Source: Sphingomonas crusticola
GTDB lineage: Bacteria; Pseudomonadota; Alphaproteobacteria; Sphingomonadales; Sphingomonadaceae
DNA length: 64,000 nucleotides
Direction of reading: 5' to 3'
Assembly: GCF_003391115.1 (NCBI RefSeq)
Contig: NZ_QTJP01000001.1
Coordinates: forward strand, 1,798,001-1,862,000
Of the stretch, positions 9,079 through 17,539 are shown in pieces. The position numbers were made by a program, and so were the translations under genes. A model generated the notes under the pieces. It did not search any database, was not told the DNA's origin, and saw only the letters and a list, made by a program, of their open reading frames with translations. How positions within the stretch are numbered: the first letter of the stretch is position 1; the number at the start of each line of letters is the position of its first letter.

Positions 9079-9813
9079 ATGACCCAATATCTCGATCGCC
9101 CCGGCCTCCCCCGCCTCGCCTACGAGCTGCGCGACGGCGATGGCCCGACCATCGTCTTCCTGCCGGGCTATGGCTCGGACATGGCGGGCTCCAAGGCGGT
9201 CGCGCTCGACGCCTGGGCGGAGGCGCACGGCCAGGCGATGCTGCGGCTGGATTACCGCGGCTGCGGGCAGAGCGAGGGCGTGTTCGGGGAGGCGACGCTG
9301 GACGATTGGCGCGACGATGCGCTCGATGCGATCGACCACCTCACCCAGGGGCCGCTGATCCTGGTGGGATCGTCGATGGGCGGATGGCTGATGCTGCTGA
9401 TCGCGCTCGAGCGGTCGACGCGCGTCATGGGCTTGGTCGGCGTGGCCGCGGCGCCCGATTTCACGGAATGGGGCTATGACGAGGCGCAACGCGCGGCACT
9501 TGCCAGTGATGGACTGATCGTCAGCAATCATCCCGATTACGAGACGCCGGAGATCACCACCCGGGCATTTTGGGAAAGCGGTCAGGCCAAGCTCCTGCTG
9601 GATGGGGAGATCCCGATCGATTGTCCTGTCCGTCTTCTGCACGGCCTCGATGACAGCGACGTTCCGCCCTCGATCGCCTTCCGGCTGGGCCGCGCCCTCC
9701 GTTCAGCCGATATGCAGACGATGCTCGTCAAAGGCGGTGAGCACCGCCTGTCGCGGCCGGGCGATCTCGGCCTGCTGCTGACGACCGTCGCCGCCCTCAT
9801 CGAGAGTTTATGA
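9079..9813 (+). CDS. Alpha/beta hydrolase
   Basis: A 244-residue single-domain hydrolase, resembling the ABHD10/YtfL-like acyl-thioesterase or esterase group. The nucleophile elbow GSSMGG is at residues 97-102 (Ser99), the acid is most likely D192 in HGLDDSDVP, and the base is H222 in GGEHRLS, giving a complete Ser-Asp-His triad. The oxyanion loop FLPGYGSDM is near residue 27. No signal peptide is seen, so it is cytosolic. Its ATGA overlaps the following TPR gene. The substrate is unknown. Confidence 0.85.
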   Translation: MTQYLDRPGLPRLAYELRDGDGPTIVFLPGYGSDMAGSKAVALDAWAEAHGQAMLRLDYRGCGQSEGVFGEATLDDWRDDALDAIDHLTQGPLILVGSSMGGWLMLLIALERSTRVMGLVGVAAAPDFTEWGYDEAQRAALASDGLIVSNHPDYETPEITTRAFWESGQAKLLLDGEIPIDCPVRLLHGLDDSDVPPSIAFRLGRALRSADMQTMLVKGGEHRLSRPGDLGLLLTTVAALIESL

Positions 9814-10541
9814 TCCCTCTCCTGCTGCTTGCCGCCACCCTGACCGATATATCCGGCGACGCCGCGCGTAGTGCGGCCTGCCAGGCCTTGGCCGCGCGCG
9901 ACCCCGCCGCGGCGGTCGAGCAGGCGAGCGCATGGGCCGAGCGCGACAAGAGCGTTGCCTCACGCCAATGCCTCGGACTCGCCTTCGTTGCTGTCGAACG
10001 GTGGGCACCGGCGCAGGCCGCGTTCGAGCAGGCGGCGGCCGACGCGCAGGCCCAGCATATCGGCCGCCCCGCCGAATTGTGGAGCCAGGCGGCCAACGCG
10101 GCGCTCGCCGCCGATCAGCCCGCCAAGGCACGTCAGAATATCGATCAGGCGCTCGCCATTCCTGCGCTGCCGCCGACGCTCGCCGGCGAAGCATGGATCG
10201 ACCGCGCCCGCGCCGACGTCGCGCTCGATCAACTGCCACAGGCGCGGATCGATCTCGACAAGGGGTTGGCGCTGGTGCCGCAGGATCCGTTCGCCTGGCT
10301 GCTGTCGGCCACGCTCGCCCGCCGCCAACAGGACCTGCCGCGCGCGCAGAAGGATATCGCGATCGCGCTCAAATCGGCCGCAGACGATCCTTCCGTCCAA
10401 TATGAGGCAGGCAATATCGCCGCCGCAGCCGGACAGACCGACGCCGCCCGCGCGGCCTGGACCCGGGCCGCACAAATCGGCCCGGCCGACCCGGCGGGCA
10501 AGGCCGCCGCGGCTTCGCTGGCGCAGCCGCCATCGCAATAG
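9810..10541 (+). CDS. Tetratricopeptide-repeat protein
   Basis: A 243-residue helical repeat protein. After a short hydrophobic N-terminus (MIPLLLLAATL, possibly a signal peptide) it contains about five degenerate TPR units; the clearest runs from DQLPQARIDLDKGLALVPQD to PFAWLLSATLARRQQDLPRA. It starts inside the stop codon of the hydrolase gene (4-base overlap), so the two are translationally coupled. The likely role is protein-protein interaction in the periplasm or at the membrane. No enzymatic motif is visible. Confidence 0.75.
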   Translation: MIPLLLLAATLTDISGDAARSAACQALAARDPAAAVEQASAWAERDKSVASRQCLGLAFVAVERWAPAQAAFEQAAADAQAQHIGRPAELWSQAANAALAADQPAKARQNIDQALAIPALPPTLAGEAWIDRARADVALDQLPQARIDLDKGLALVPQDPFAWLLSATLARRQQDLPRAQKDIAIALKSAADDPSVQYEAGNIAAAAGQTDAARAAWTRAAQIGPADPAGKAAAASLAQPPSQ

Positions 10542-10683
10542 CCACGAGGGCGCAACAAGCACGCGCGCGTTTCCGTCGCGCTGCAACAAGAATGATCCAA
10601 ATCTTCGTGTAATTCGTCATGTTGCGTTGCGGCATCAGCGGGAAAAGGTTATTCTGGCGCTTGTTGATCAGGGGATTCGTTCG

Positions 10684-10962
10684 ATGCGAAGACCACGTCG
10701 CAGAACCGAACTGGGCTGCCTGCTGGGCAGGCACAAACACGGTCCGGTCGTTCATCTTGATCATCGCCTCTATTCCGAATGTTATCGCTGCGGCAGCGAC
10801 TTGATCAGGACGAGCCGTGGCTGGCGGCGTGCCCGGCCTGAACAGCTGCCTGCCGACTGGGCGGCGCAGTCTCCGCCTTCGATCGAATTGCCTTCCACTT
10901 TGTTGGCCGCGATGGCGTCGATGGCGGTCGCGGGAGCGGCATTCTATCTTGGCATATTGTAG
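10684..10962 (+). CDS. Small zinc-ribbon-like protein with C-terminal membrane anchor
   Basis: A 92-residue protein preceded by a good ribosome binding site (AGGGGA, about 6 bases before the ATG). Residues 12-38 carry CLLGRHKHGP followed by CYRCG, a Cys/His arrangement like the DUF1660-type small metal-binding proteins. The last about 25 residues form one hydrophobic span (LLAAMASMAVAGAAFYLGIL). It lies alone between the TPR gene and gloA. Function unknown; metal binding is inferred from the CxxC plus upstream C/H pattern. Confidence 0.6.
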   Translation: MRRPRRRTELGCLLGRHKHGPVVHLDHRLYSECYRCGSDLIRTSRGWRRARPEQLPADWAAQSPPSIELPSTLLAAMASMAVAGAAFYLGIL

Positions 10963-11021
10963 CTGAGCAAAGCGCGACAGCGGTTCAGTTCGGCAACCTG
11001 CCACGCTACAGCATCGCCGCT

Positions 11022-11438
11022 ATGACCAAATATCTTCACACGATGATCCGCGTGTCCGATCCGGCCGCGACGATTCGCTTCTTCGAGCTGCTCGGCCTGC
11101 GCGAGCTGCGGCGGATGGACAACGACAAAGGCCGCTTCACCCTCATCTTCCTTGCCGCGCCCGGCGACGAACATGCCCAGGTCGAGCTCACCCACAATTG
11201 GGACGAGGCGGGCTATGATGGCGGTCGTAATTTCGGCCACCTCGCCTACCGCGTCGACGATATTTACGACACGTGTCAGCGCCTGATGGATGCGGGCGTG
11301 ACGATCAACCGCCCGCCGCGGGACGGCCACATGGCGTTCGTGCGCACGCCCGACAATATCTCGGTCGAGCTGCTGCAGGATGGCCATCTGCCGCCGCAGG
11401 AGCCCTGGGTGTCGATGCCGAATACGGGCAGCTGGTGA
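11022..11438 (+). CDS. gloA: Lactoylglutathione lyase (glyoxalase I), VOC fold
   Basis: Isomerises the methylglyoxal-glutathione hemithioacetal to S-lactoylglutathione. The 138-residue VOC protein shows the four expected metal ligands: H6 (LHTMIRV), E55 (QVELTHNW), H73 (GHLAYRV) and E116 (SVELLQ). It is the first gene of a three-gene unit ending with gloB, the next enzyme of the same pathway. Its TGA overlaps the GTG of the nitronate monooxygenase-like gene. Assignment rests on family motifs and the neighbour gloB. Confidence 0.9.
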   Translation: MTKYLHTMIRVSDPAATIRFFELLGLRELRRMDNDKGRFTLIFLAAPGDEHAQVELTHNWDEAGYDGGRNFGHLAYRVDDIYDTCQRLMDAGVTINRPPRDGHMAFVRTPDNISVELLQDGHLPPQEPWVSMPNTGSW

Positions 11439-12487
11439 GGCGAGGCTGGCGCGATCGCAGGCTGCTCGATCGGCTGGGGATCGAGACGCCGATCGTGCAG
11501 GCGCCGATGGCCGGCGCGCAGGACGAGGCACTGGCGATTGCGGCGATACTCGGCGGGGCGGTCGGCTCGCTGCCCTGTGCGTTGCTTGCCGCCGATGCCG
11601 TCCGCGACCAGCTCGCCAGGGTTCGCGCCGCGGCGCCGGGCCCGCTCAATCTCAACTTCTTCTGTCATGACCTGCCGGATCGCGTTGATGATCGTGCGTG
11701 GCTGGCGGCGCTGCGGCCTTATTATGACGAATATGGCGTAGGCGAACCTGCCGCGCCGCCGCCGCTGCGACGGCCGTTCGACGATGCGACGTGCGCGCTG
11801 GTGGAAGAGCTTCTGCCTGAGGTGGTGAGCTTCCACTTCGGTCTGCCCGCACCGGCGCTGGTGGACCGCATTCGTGCCACCGGTGCGATGATCCTGGCCA
11901 GCGCCACCAGCCCAGGCGAAGCGCGCTGGCTGGCGGAGCGCGGCGTCGACGCCGTGATCGCCCAGGGCTGGGAGGCCGGCGGCCATGCCGGCCGTTTCCT
12001 GCCAGCGGATCCCTCGTCCCACATGGGTCTGATCGCTTTGGTGCCGCAGATCGCCGATGCCGTTCGCCTGCCGGTGATCGCGGCCGGCGGCATTGCCGAT
12101 GCGCGCGGCATCGCCGCTGCGCTGACGCTCGGCGCGAGTGCGGTTCAGATCGGCACCGCTTTTCTGGCTTGTCCCGAAAGCCGCATCAGCCCGCTCCACC
12201 GCACATTGTTGGGCGAGGAGGCGGCCGAGGCGACCGTCTCGACCAACGTCTTCACCGGGCGGCATGCACGCGGAATGGCGACCCGGCTGACGCGCGAATT
12301 GGGCCCGACCAGTCTTGTCGTTCCGCCCTTCCCGCATGGCGGCGACGCGCTGGCCGAATTGCGCAAGGCCGACCCGGCTGCCTTCGCCAATATGTGGGCA
12401 GGCCAGGCGGCGCGGCTGACGCGGCCCGAAGGCGCGGAAATCCTGACGCGGCGCCTTGCCGCCGAGACGCTGGAGTTGCTCGCATGA
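11435..12487 (+). CDS. Nitronate monooxygenase-like flavoprotein
   Basis: A 350-residue FMN TIM-barrel enzyme of the nitronate monooxygenase / 2-nitropropane dioxygenase family. Signatures are VQAPMAGAQD near the N-terminus, GWEAGGHAGRF in the middle (the conserved catalytic-histidine loop GGHxG), and the phosphate loop PVIAAGGIADARG with GASAVQIGTAFL. The start is the GTG at 11435, overlapping the gloA stop (GTGA), and its own stop overlaps the gloB start (ATGA). Being wedged between two glyoxalase genes suggests a role in handling toxic carbonyl or nitro compounds; that role is inference. Confidence 0.87.
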   Translation: MRRGWRDRRLLDRLGIETPIVQAPMAGAQDEALAIAAILGGAVGSLPCALLAADAVRDQLARVRAAAPGPLNLNFFCHDLPDRVDDRAWLAALRPYYDEYGVGEPAAPPPLRRPFDDATCALVEELLPEVVSFHFGLPAPALVDRIRATGAMILASATSPGEARWLAERGVDAVIAQGWEAGGHAGRFLPADPSSHMGLIALVPQIADAVRLPVIAAGGIADARGIAAALTLGASAVQIGTAFLACPESRISPLHRTLLGEEAAEATVSTNVFTGRHARGMATRLTRELGPTSLVVPPFPHGGDALAELRKADPAAFANMWAGQAARLTRPEGAEILTRRLAAETLELLA

Positions 12488-13212
12488 TCGAGGTCGTCCG
12501 CATCCCGGCGCTTCAGGACAATTATATCTGGCTGGCGCATGACGACATCAGCGGCGAGACGGTGGTGATCGATCCTGCCGAAGCGGCACCGGTGCTGGCC
12601 GAGGCCGAAGCGCGCGGCTGGCGGATAGGGCAGATCTGGAACACGCACTGGCATGCCGATCATGTCGGTGGCAACGCCGCGATCAAGGCCGCCACCGGTT
12701 GCACGATCACCGGGCCGGCGGCGGAATCGTCCAGGATCGCCACGCTCGATCGCCTGGTGCGCGAAGGCGATACGGTTCGCATCGGCGCGGTCGAGGCGAT
12801 TGTGCTGGAAGTGCCTGCCCATACCGCGGGGCATATCGCTTATTATCTGCCGGCCGCGGACATCGCCTTCGTCGGCGACACCTTGTTCGCGATGGGCTGC
12901 GGCCGGCTGTTCGAAGGAACGCCCGCGCAGATGTGGGCGAATATGCAGCGGCTGGCGGCGCTGCCACCCGCGACGCGCATCTATTGCGCGCACGAATATA
13001 CCCAGTCGAACGGCCGCTATGCGCTGGTGGCCGAGCCGGACAATCAGGCGGTCGTTGAACGGATGCGGGAGGTCGATACCGCCCGTGCCCAGGGCCTGGC
13101 GACCGTACCGACCACCATCGCCCTGGAACGCGCGACCAACCCGTTCATGCGCGCCGGCAGCGTCGAGGAACTCGCCCGGCGGCGCGCGGCCAAGGATGTT
13201 TTTCGCGGGTAA
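12484..13212 (+). CDS. gloB: Hydroxyacylglutathione hydrolase (glyoxalase II)
   Basis: Hydrolyses S-lactoylglutathione to lactate and glutathione, finishing methylglyoxal detoxification. The 242-residue metallo-beta-lactamase fold has THWHADHVGG at residues 54-63, the later AHTAGHIAYY histidine, GDTLFAMGCGRLFEG with the bridging aspartate, and the C-terminal CAHEYTQSN histidine, all diagnostic of GloB. The ATG at 12484 overlaps the preceding stop by four bases. With gloA two genes upstream this forms a compact glyoxalase operon. Confidence 0.95.
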   Translation: MIEVVRIPALQDNYIWLAHDDISGETVVIDPAEAAPVLAEAEARGWRIGQIWNTHWHADHVGGNAAIKAATGCTITGPAAESSRIATLDRLVREGDTVRIGAVEAIVLEVPAHTAGHIAYYLPAADIAFVGDTLFAMGCGRLFEGTPAQMWANMQRLAALPPATRIYCAHEYTQSNGRYALVAEPDNQAVVERMREVDTARAQGLATVPTTIALERATNPFMRAGSVEELARRRAAKDVFRG

Positions 13213-13261
13213 AGCTCGGCTCCGGAAGCCGCGACGAGCGTTGATGCAGAGGAGATGTGAG

Positions 13262-13654
13262 ATGCGCGAATTTGTCTATGGTCTGCTCGCCGCCAGCCTC
13301 GTCGCGGCTCCAGTCGCAGCGGCCCGCCAGACCCCAGAGAAACAGCTTGCCAAGCTGCTCCAGGGCCGCGTCGCCGGCAAGCCGGTGAGCTGTATCAGCC
13401 TTAGCCGATCCAGCAGTGATTCGATGAAGATACCGGGCCTTGCCATGGCCTATCGCCAGGGCGGAACGTGGTACGTCAATCGCTTCAGTGACGACTGCAC
13501 GCAATTGAGCGAGGACACGATTCTGGTCACGCACACGATAGGCTCACGCTTATGTCGCGGCGACAGCGCCGACTTGATCAGCGCCACCGGGCGCTTCCCC
13601 GTCGGCGCATGCATCTTCGGCGATTTCGTCCCTTACACGCGTCCTAAAGGCTGA
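13262..13654 (+). CDS. Small secreted protein of unknown function
   Basis: A 130-residue protein with a clear signal peptide (residues 1 to about 20, ending PVAAA) and a strong ribosome binding site (AGAGGAG seven bases before the ATG). The mature part has four cysteines (in VSCIS, DDCTQ, SRLCRG and GACIF), suggesting two disulfides in the periplasm. It resembles small hypothetical proteins common in sphingomonads; I do not recognise a named domain. It lies 49 bases after gloB and ends 10 bases before the convergent acyl-CoA ligase gene. Confidence 0.75.
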   Translation: MREFVYGLLAASLVAAPVAAARQTPEKQLAKLLQGRVAGKPVSCISLSRSSSDSMKIPGLAMAYRQGGTWYVNRFSDDCTQLSEDTILVTHTIGSRLCRGDSADLISATGRFPVGACIFGDFVPYTRPKG

Positions 13655-13664
13655 CCGACGGGAG

Positions 13665-15410
13665 CTATCCCTTCGCCCCGTATAGCGCGTCGAGCTGCGC
13701 ACCGTAACGATCGCGCAGCACATGGCGACGCACCTTGAGCGACGGCGTGAGCGAGCCATTCTCGATCGTGAACGGCTCGTCCGCGATCATGACGCGGCGG
13801 ACGCGCTCGATCACCGACAGGCCGGCATTGACCCGGTCGACCGCCGCCATCACGGCCTTGGTCACGTCGCTCCCGTCCGGCAGCGACGCCTCCCATTCCC
13901 TGTCGGGCACGATCAGGCCGACCAGGTAGGGCCGCCGGTCGCCGACCACCATCGCCTGCGCGATTTCGGGCTCGAGCGTGAGCATGCCCTCGACCCGCTG
14001 CGGCGAGACATTGTCGCCCTTGTCGTTGACGATCAGGTCCTTCTTGCGATCGGTGATCACGATCCGGCCCGCCTCGTCGAGATGGCCGACATCGCCGGTA
14101 TGGAGCCAGCCGTCGATCAGCACGCGCGCGCTTTCGGCATCGTTGCGCCAATAGCCGTGCATGACATTCTCGCCGCGCACGAGGATCTCACCGTCGGCCG
14201 CGATCCTCACCTCGGTGCCCATCACCGGCGGCCCGACCGTCTCCATCGCGATGCCCGCGCGCGGCCGGTTGACCGAAATGAGCGGCCCCGCTTCGGTCTG
14301 GCCGTAGCCCTGCAGCAAGGTCACGCCGAGCGCGCGGAAGAAGCGGCCGACCTCGGGATTGAGCGGCGCACCGCCCGACACCAATGCCTTCACCCGCCCG
14401 CCGAAGCGCGCGCGCACCTTCTTGCGCACCGTCAGGTCGAGCAGAAGGTCGAGCGGTTTGTCGGCGACGCTCTTCTTCGGCTTGGCATCGAGCGCGAGCG
14501 CCTGGGCGAGCAGCCATTGCGCGGCCTTGCCCTGTTTCTCGATCTGCTTGATGATCCGGCCGCGCAGCAATTCGAACAGGCGCGGCACCACGATCATGAT
14601 CGTCGGCCCGACTTCCTCCATGTTCGACGCGAGCTTCTCGATGCTCTCGGCATAATGGATCTGCCCGCCGAGGCTGATCGGGAAGTGCAGCCCGAACGTA
14701 TGCTCATAGGCATGGCTCATCGGCAGCAGGCTCAGGAATATCTCCAGCCCGGTCTTGAAATCCCCGCGGATGACGTCGCCCGCGCCCGCGCAATTTTGCA
14801 GGATCGCGCCATGATGCTGGCGCACGCCGCGCGGGGAGCCGCCGGTACCGCTGGTATAGATGACGCAGGCGATATCCTCGCGCTTGTAGGTCGCGCGGGC
14901 CGCCGCCGCCGCGACGTCGCCCGGCTGATCGGCGACCAGCTTGCTCCATTCGTGGATTCGCACCGCGCCGATCCGCTCGCGCTGCAGCGGCTCGATCCCG
15001 ATCACCATCTCGCATTCCGACGAGCGCGCCACCGCCGGCAGCAATGTCTTGGCCAATGCCGCGGTCGACACGATCGCCGCCCTGGCGCCGCTATCGTTCA
15101 GCACGTGCGCATGATCGCCGACGGTGTTGCTGGTATAAGCGGGGACGGTGATGCAATCGGCCGCCATGATCGCGAAGTCGGCGATCGCCCATTCGGGCCG
15201 GTTCTCGGACACGAGCAGCACCCGGTCGCATCGCTTCAGCCCCAGCCCGCGCAAGGCTTCCGCCAGCGCCGCCACCTGCCGCGCGGTCTCCGCCCAGCTC
15301 AGCGACCGCCAGGTCTCGCCCTCCTTCCAGAACAATAATGGCGCGTCTTGATGCTGCGCAGCACGCGCGAAAAACATCGCCACCAGATTGGGGAAGTGCT
15401 CGAGCGCCAT
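13665..15410 (-). CDS. AMP-dependent acyl-CoA synthetase (long-chain fatty-acid-CoA ligase type)
   Basis: A 581-residue adenylate-forming enzyme related to FadD15-like long-chain acyl-CoA ligases. The P-loop is YTSGTGGSPRGV, a variant of the usual YTSGTTGxPKG with Gly for the second Thr and Arg for Lys. The A5 motif LQGYGQTEAGP, the A7 motif GWLHTGDVG, the hinge TDRKKDLIV and the C-terminal catalytic lysine in LTPSLKVRR are all present, so the enzyme should be active. No membrane segment is visible. It faces the small secreted gene convergently. Chain-length preference is unknown. Confidence 0.88.
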   Translation of the reverse strand: MALEHFPNLVAMFFARAAQHQDAPLLFWKEGETWRSLSWAETARQVAALAEALRGLGLKRCDRVLLVSENRPEWAIADFAIMAADCITVPAYTSNTVGDHAHVLNDSGARAAIVSTAALAKTLLPAVARSSECEMVIGIEPLQRERIGAVRIHEWSKLVADQPGDVAAAAARATYKREDIACVIYTSGTGGSPRGVRQHHGAILQNCAGAGDVIRGDFKTGLEIFLSLLPMSHAYEHTFGLHFPISLGGQIHYAESIEKLASNMEEVGPTIMIVVPRLFELLRGRIIKQIEKQGKAAQWLLAQALALDAKPKKSVADKPLDLLLDLTVRKKVRARFGGRVKALVSGGAPLNPEVGRFFRALGVTLLQGYGQTEAGPLISVNRPRAGIAMETVGPPVMGTEVRIAADGEILVRGENVMHGYWRNDAESARVLIDGWLHTGDVGHLDEAGRIVITDRKKDLIVNDKGDNVSPQRVEGMLTLEPEIAQAMVVGDRRPYLVGLIVPDREWEASLPDGSDVTKAVMAAVDRVNAGLSVIERVRRVMIADEPFTIENGSLTPSLKVRRHVLRDRYGAQLDALYGAKG

Positions 15411-15480
15411 GGCCTCTCCTGGACGTAACGGTCTTCGCCGGATCGAAATCCCTTATAGGGCGAACCATGTCGATTCCCAC

Positions 15481-15566
15481 CCGCTCATCCTGAGTAGGGA
15501 TCGAGTAGCTGCGAAGCGGCGTATCGAGAGCCCGTATCGAAGGACCGGTCCCGTGCTCGATACGCG
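15481..15566. repeat. Palindromic intergenic repeat (type B)
   Basis: Begins CCGCTCATCCTGAGTAGGG and contains CGTATCGA-type words repeated in both orientations (TATCGAGAGC, TATCGAAGGAC, CTCGATACGC). It shares its outer arm with the elements at 17427 and 54954. It lies between ggt and the acyl-CoA ligase gene. Confidence 0.65.
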
Positions 15567-15622
15567 TGAAGCAGGAACGCCATGTCCCCCGGACATGGCT
15601 GCGATCGGGGCTGGTGTTCTGG

Positions 15623-17365
15623 TTATTCGTGCGGTGCGTTCGGCCCCCGTTCGATCCGATGGATGATCGTGCCTTGCCCGGTGACGCTCATCGCCACGCC
15701 TTCGCTGCGCGGATCGGCAGCGCCGCTCCAGCGGCCGCCGACCTGCTCGATGGCATTGGCCTTGAGCCCCAGCGGCGCCGCGCGCAATTGCTCGCCCAGC
15801 GCCGCAAGCGCCGGCAGCATCGGCTCCAATTGCGTCCCCTTCTCGACGACGCCCCCGGGATAAGGCGTGTAGATCAGCCCCATCGCGATCGCGTCCTGCG
15901 CGCTCATCTTCCAGTCGAGCACGCCGATCAGCGCCTTGGCGACCTGCGCGATGATGGTCGATCCGCCGGCCGCGCCGAGCGCGATCCGTACCTTGCCGTC
16001 GGGTCCGTAAACGATCGTCGGCGCCATCGAGCTGCGCGGGCGCTTGGTGCCCTCGACCCGGTTGGCGGCGAGATAGCCGTTCTTGGTCGGCTCGATATCG
16101 AAATCGGTGAGTTCGTTGTTGAGCATGGTGCCGTCGACGCTCAGCCCCGATCCGAACACGCTCTCGATCGTGGAAGTGACCTCGGCGACATTGCCCTGCG
16201 CGTCGGCCACCGCCATGTCGGTGGTGCCATGCTCCGGCCCCGGCGCGACCCGCACCCGCGGCGGCGCTCCAGCCGGCATGCCGGGCGCGACCTCCGCCAT
16301 CGTCGTCTGCGGCGCGATCAGCGCCGATCGCGCGGCGATGTAGGAGGGGTCGAGCAGGCCCTTCTGCGGAATGACGATATGGTCGCCATCGCCGAGATAG
16401 GCATCGCGATCGGCATAAGCGAGCCGCTCGCTCTCGGCGAGCAGATGCCAGGCGACGGGCGAGTCCTTGCCGAGCTTGGCAAGGTCGAACCGTTCGAGCT
16501 GCTTGAGGATCAGCAGCACCGTGATGCCGCCCGAGGATGGCGGCCCCATCCCGCAGACGCGATACACGCGATAGGTGCCGCACACCGGCGGCCGTTGCTT
16601 GGCCTGGTAGGCGGCGAGATCGGCGAGCGTCATCTGCGATGGATTGACTGACGCGCCGTTGACCGCCGCGACCAGTTTATGCGCGGGCTCGCCATGGTAG
16701 AAATAATCCGGGCCCTTGGCGGCGATCTGCGCCAGCAATGCCGCCTGCTCCGGATTCTTGAGGATCGTGCCGGTCGCCTTGGCCGACCCGTCCGCATTGA
16801 AGAAATGCGCCCGGCCCCAGTCCGAGATGATCGCCTTGCCGTAACTCGCCAGCGAATTGTGGAGCCTCGGCGTGATCGCGAAACCGTCCCGCGCCAGCGC
16901 GATCGCGGGCTGGAACAAGGCCGCCCAGGCCAGCCGGCCATGCTGACTATGCGCCAGCGCCATCATCCGCAGATTGCCGGGCACGCCGACGCTGCGTCCG
17001 CCCGGTACCGCGTCATTGTGCGGCAGAGGCGCTCCGTCCTTGTAGAACCAATAGCCGTTGGCCGCCGCCGGCGCCGCCTCGCGCCCGTCATAGCTGTCGA
17101 CCTTGCCGGCGCGCGCGTCGTGGTGGACCATGAAGCCGCCGCCGCCAATGCCCGAACTCTGCGGCTCGACCACGTTAAGCGCGAGCATCATCGCGATCGC
17201 CGCATCGGCCGCGCTGCCCCCCTGCCGCAATATCGCCACCCCCGCCGCCGCCGCGCGCGGATCGGCCGCCGAAACGATGCCCGAGGTGACGGCCGGGGAT
17301 TTGGCGGATGCCGCCGACAGCGGCAGGACGACGGCGCACAGCGCGAGCAACAGGCGTTGAATCAT
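15623..17365 (-). CDS. ggt: Gamma-glutamyltransferase
   Basis: Periplasmic N-terminal-nucleophile hydrolase that removes or transfers the gamma-glutamyl group of glutathione. The start at 17365 gives a 580-residue precursor with a signal peptide ending near SAASA. The self-cleavage threonine is in EHGTTDMAV, followed by the small-subunit motifs MLNNELTDFD and GAAGGSTII. IVSAADPRAAAAG near the N-terminus and GGFMVHHD are large-subunit landmarks. Longer upstream open codons were rejected, because the signal peptide begins exactly at this ATG. The gene is flanked on both sides by type B repeats. Confidence 0.93.
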   Translation of the reverse strand: MIQRLLLALCAVVLPLSAASAKSPAVTSGIVSAADPRAAAAGVAILRQGGSAADAAIAMMLALNVVEPQSSGIGGGGFMVHHDARAGKVDSYDGREAAPAAANGYWFYKDGAPLPHNDAVPGGRSVGVPGNLRMMALAHSQHGRLAWAALFQPAIALARDGFAITPRLHNSLASYGKAIISDWGRAHFFNADGSAKATGTILKNPEQAALLAQIAAKGPDYFYHGEPAHKLVAAVNGASVNPSQMTLADLAAYQAKQRPPVCGTYRVYRVCGMGPPSSGGITVLLILKQLERFDLAKLGKDSPVAWHLLAESERLAYADRDAYLGDGDHIVIPQKGLLDPSYIAARSALIAPQTTMAEVAPGMPAGAPPRVRVAPGPEHGTTDMAVADAQGNVAEVTSTIESVFGSGLSVDGTMLNNELTDFDIEPTKNGYLAANRVEGTKRPRSSMAPTIVYGPDGKVRIALGAAGGSTIIAQVAKALIGVLDWKMSAQDAIAMGLIYTPYPGGVVEKGTQLEPMLPALAALGEQLRAAPLGLKANAIEQVGGRWSGAADPRSEGVAMSVTGQGTIIHRIERGPNAPHE

Positions 17366-17426
17366 GGAGCCTTGATAGAGCGCGGCCTCCCTCGGGCAAG
17401 CGTGCAAAATGCAACCGCCCAACAAC

Positions 17427-17523
17427 CGCTCATCCTGAGTAGCCACTGAGCTTGACGAAGTGGCGTATCGAAGGACGTCCTTCGAGACGGGCTTGGACAG
17501 GCTCAGCCCTCCGCAGGACGAGT
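17427..17523. repeat. Palindromic intergenic repeat (type B)
   Basis: Starts CCGCTCATCCTGAGTAG like the elements at 15481 and 54954, then carries CTGAGCTTGACGAAG and, further on, GGACAGGCTCAGCCCT in inverted sense. It fills most of the 174-base gap between pyrD and ggt. Confidence 0.65.
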
Positions 17524-17539
17524 GCCACGGTCCGCCAAA

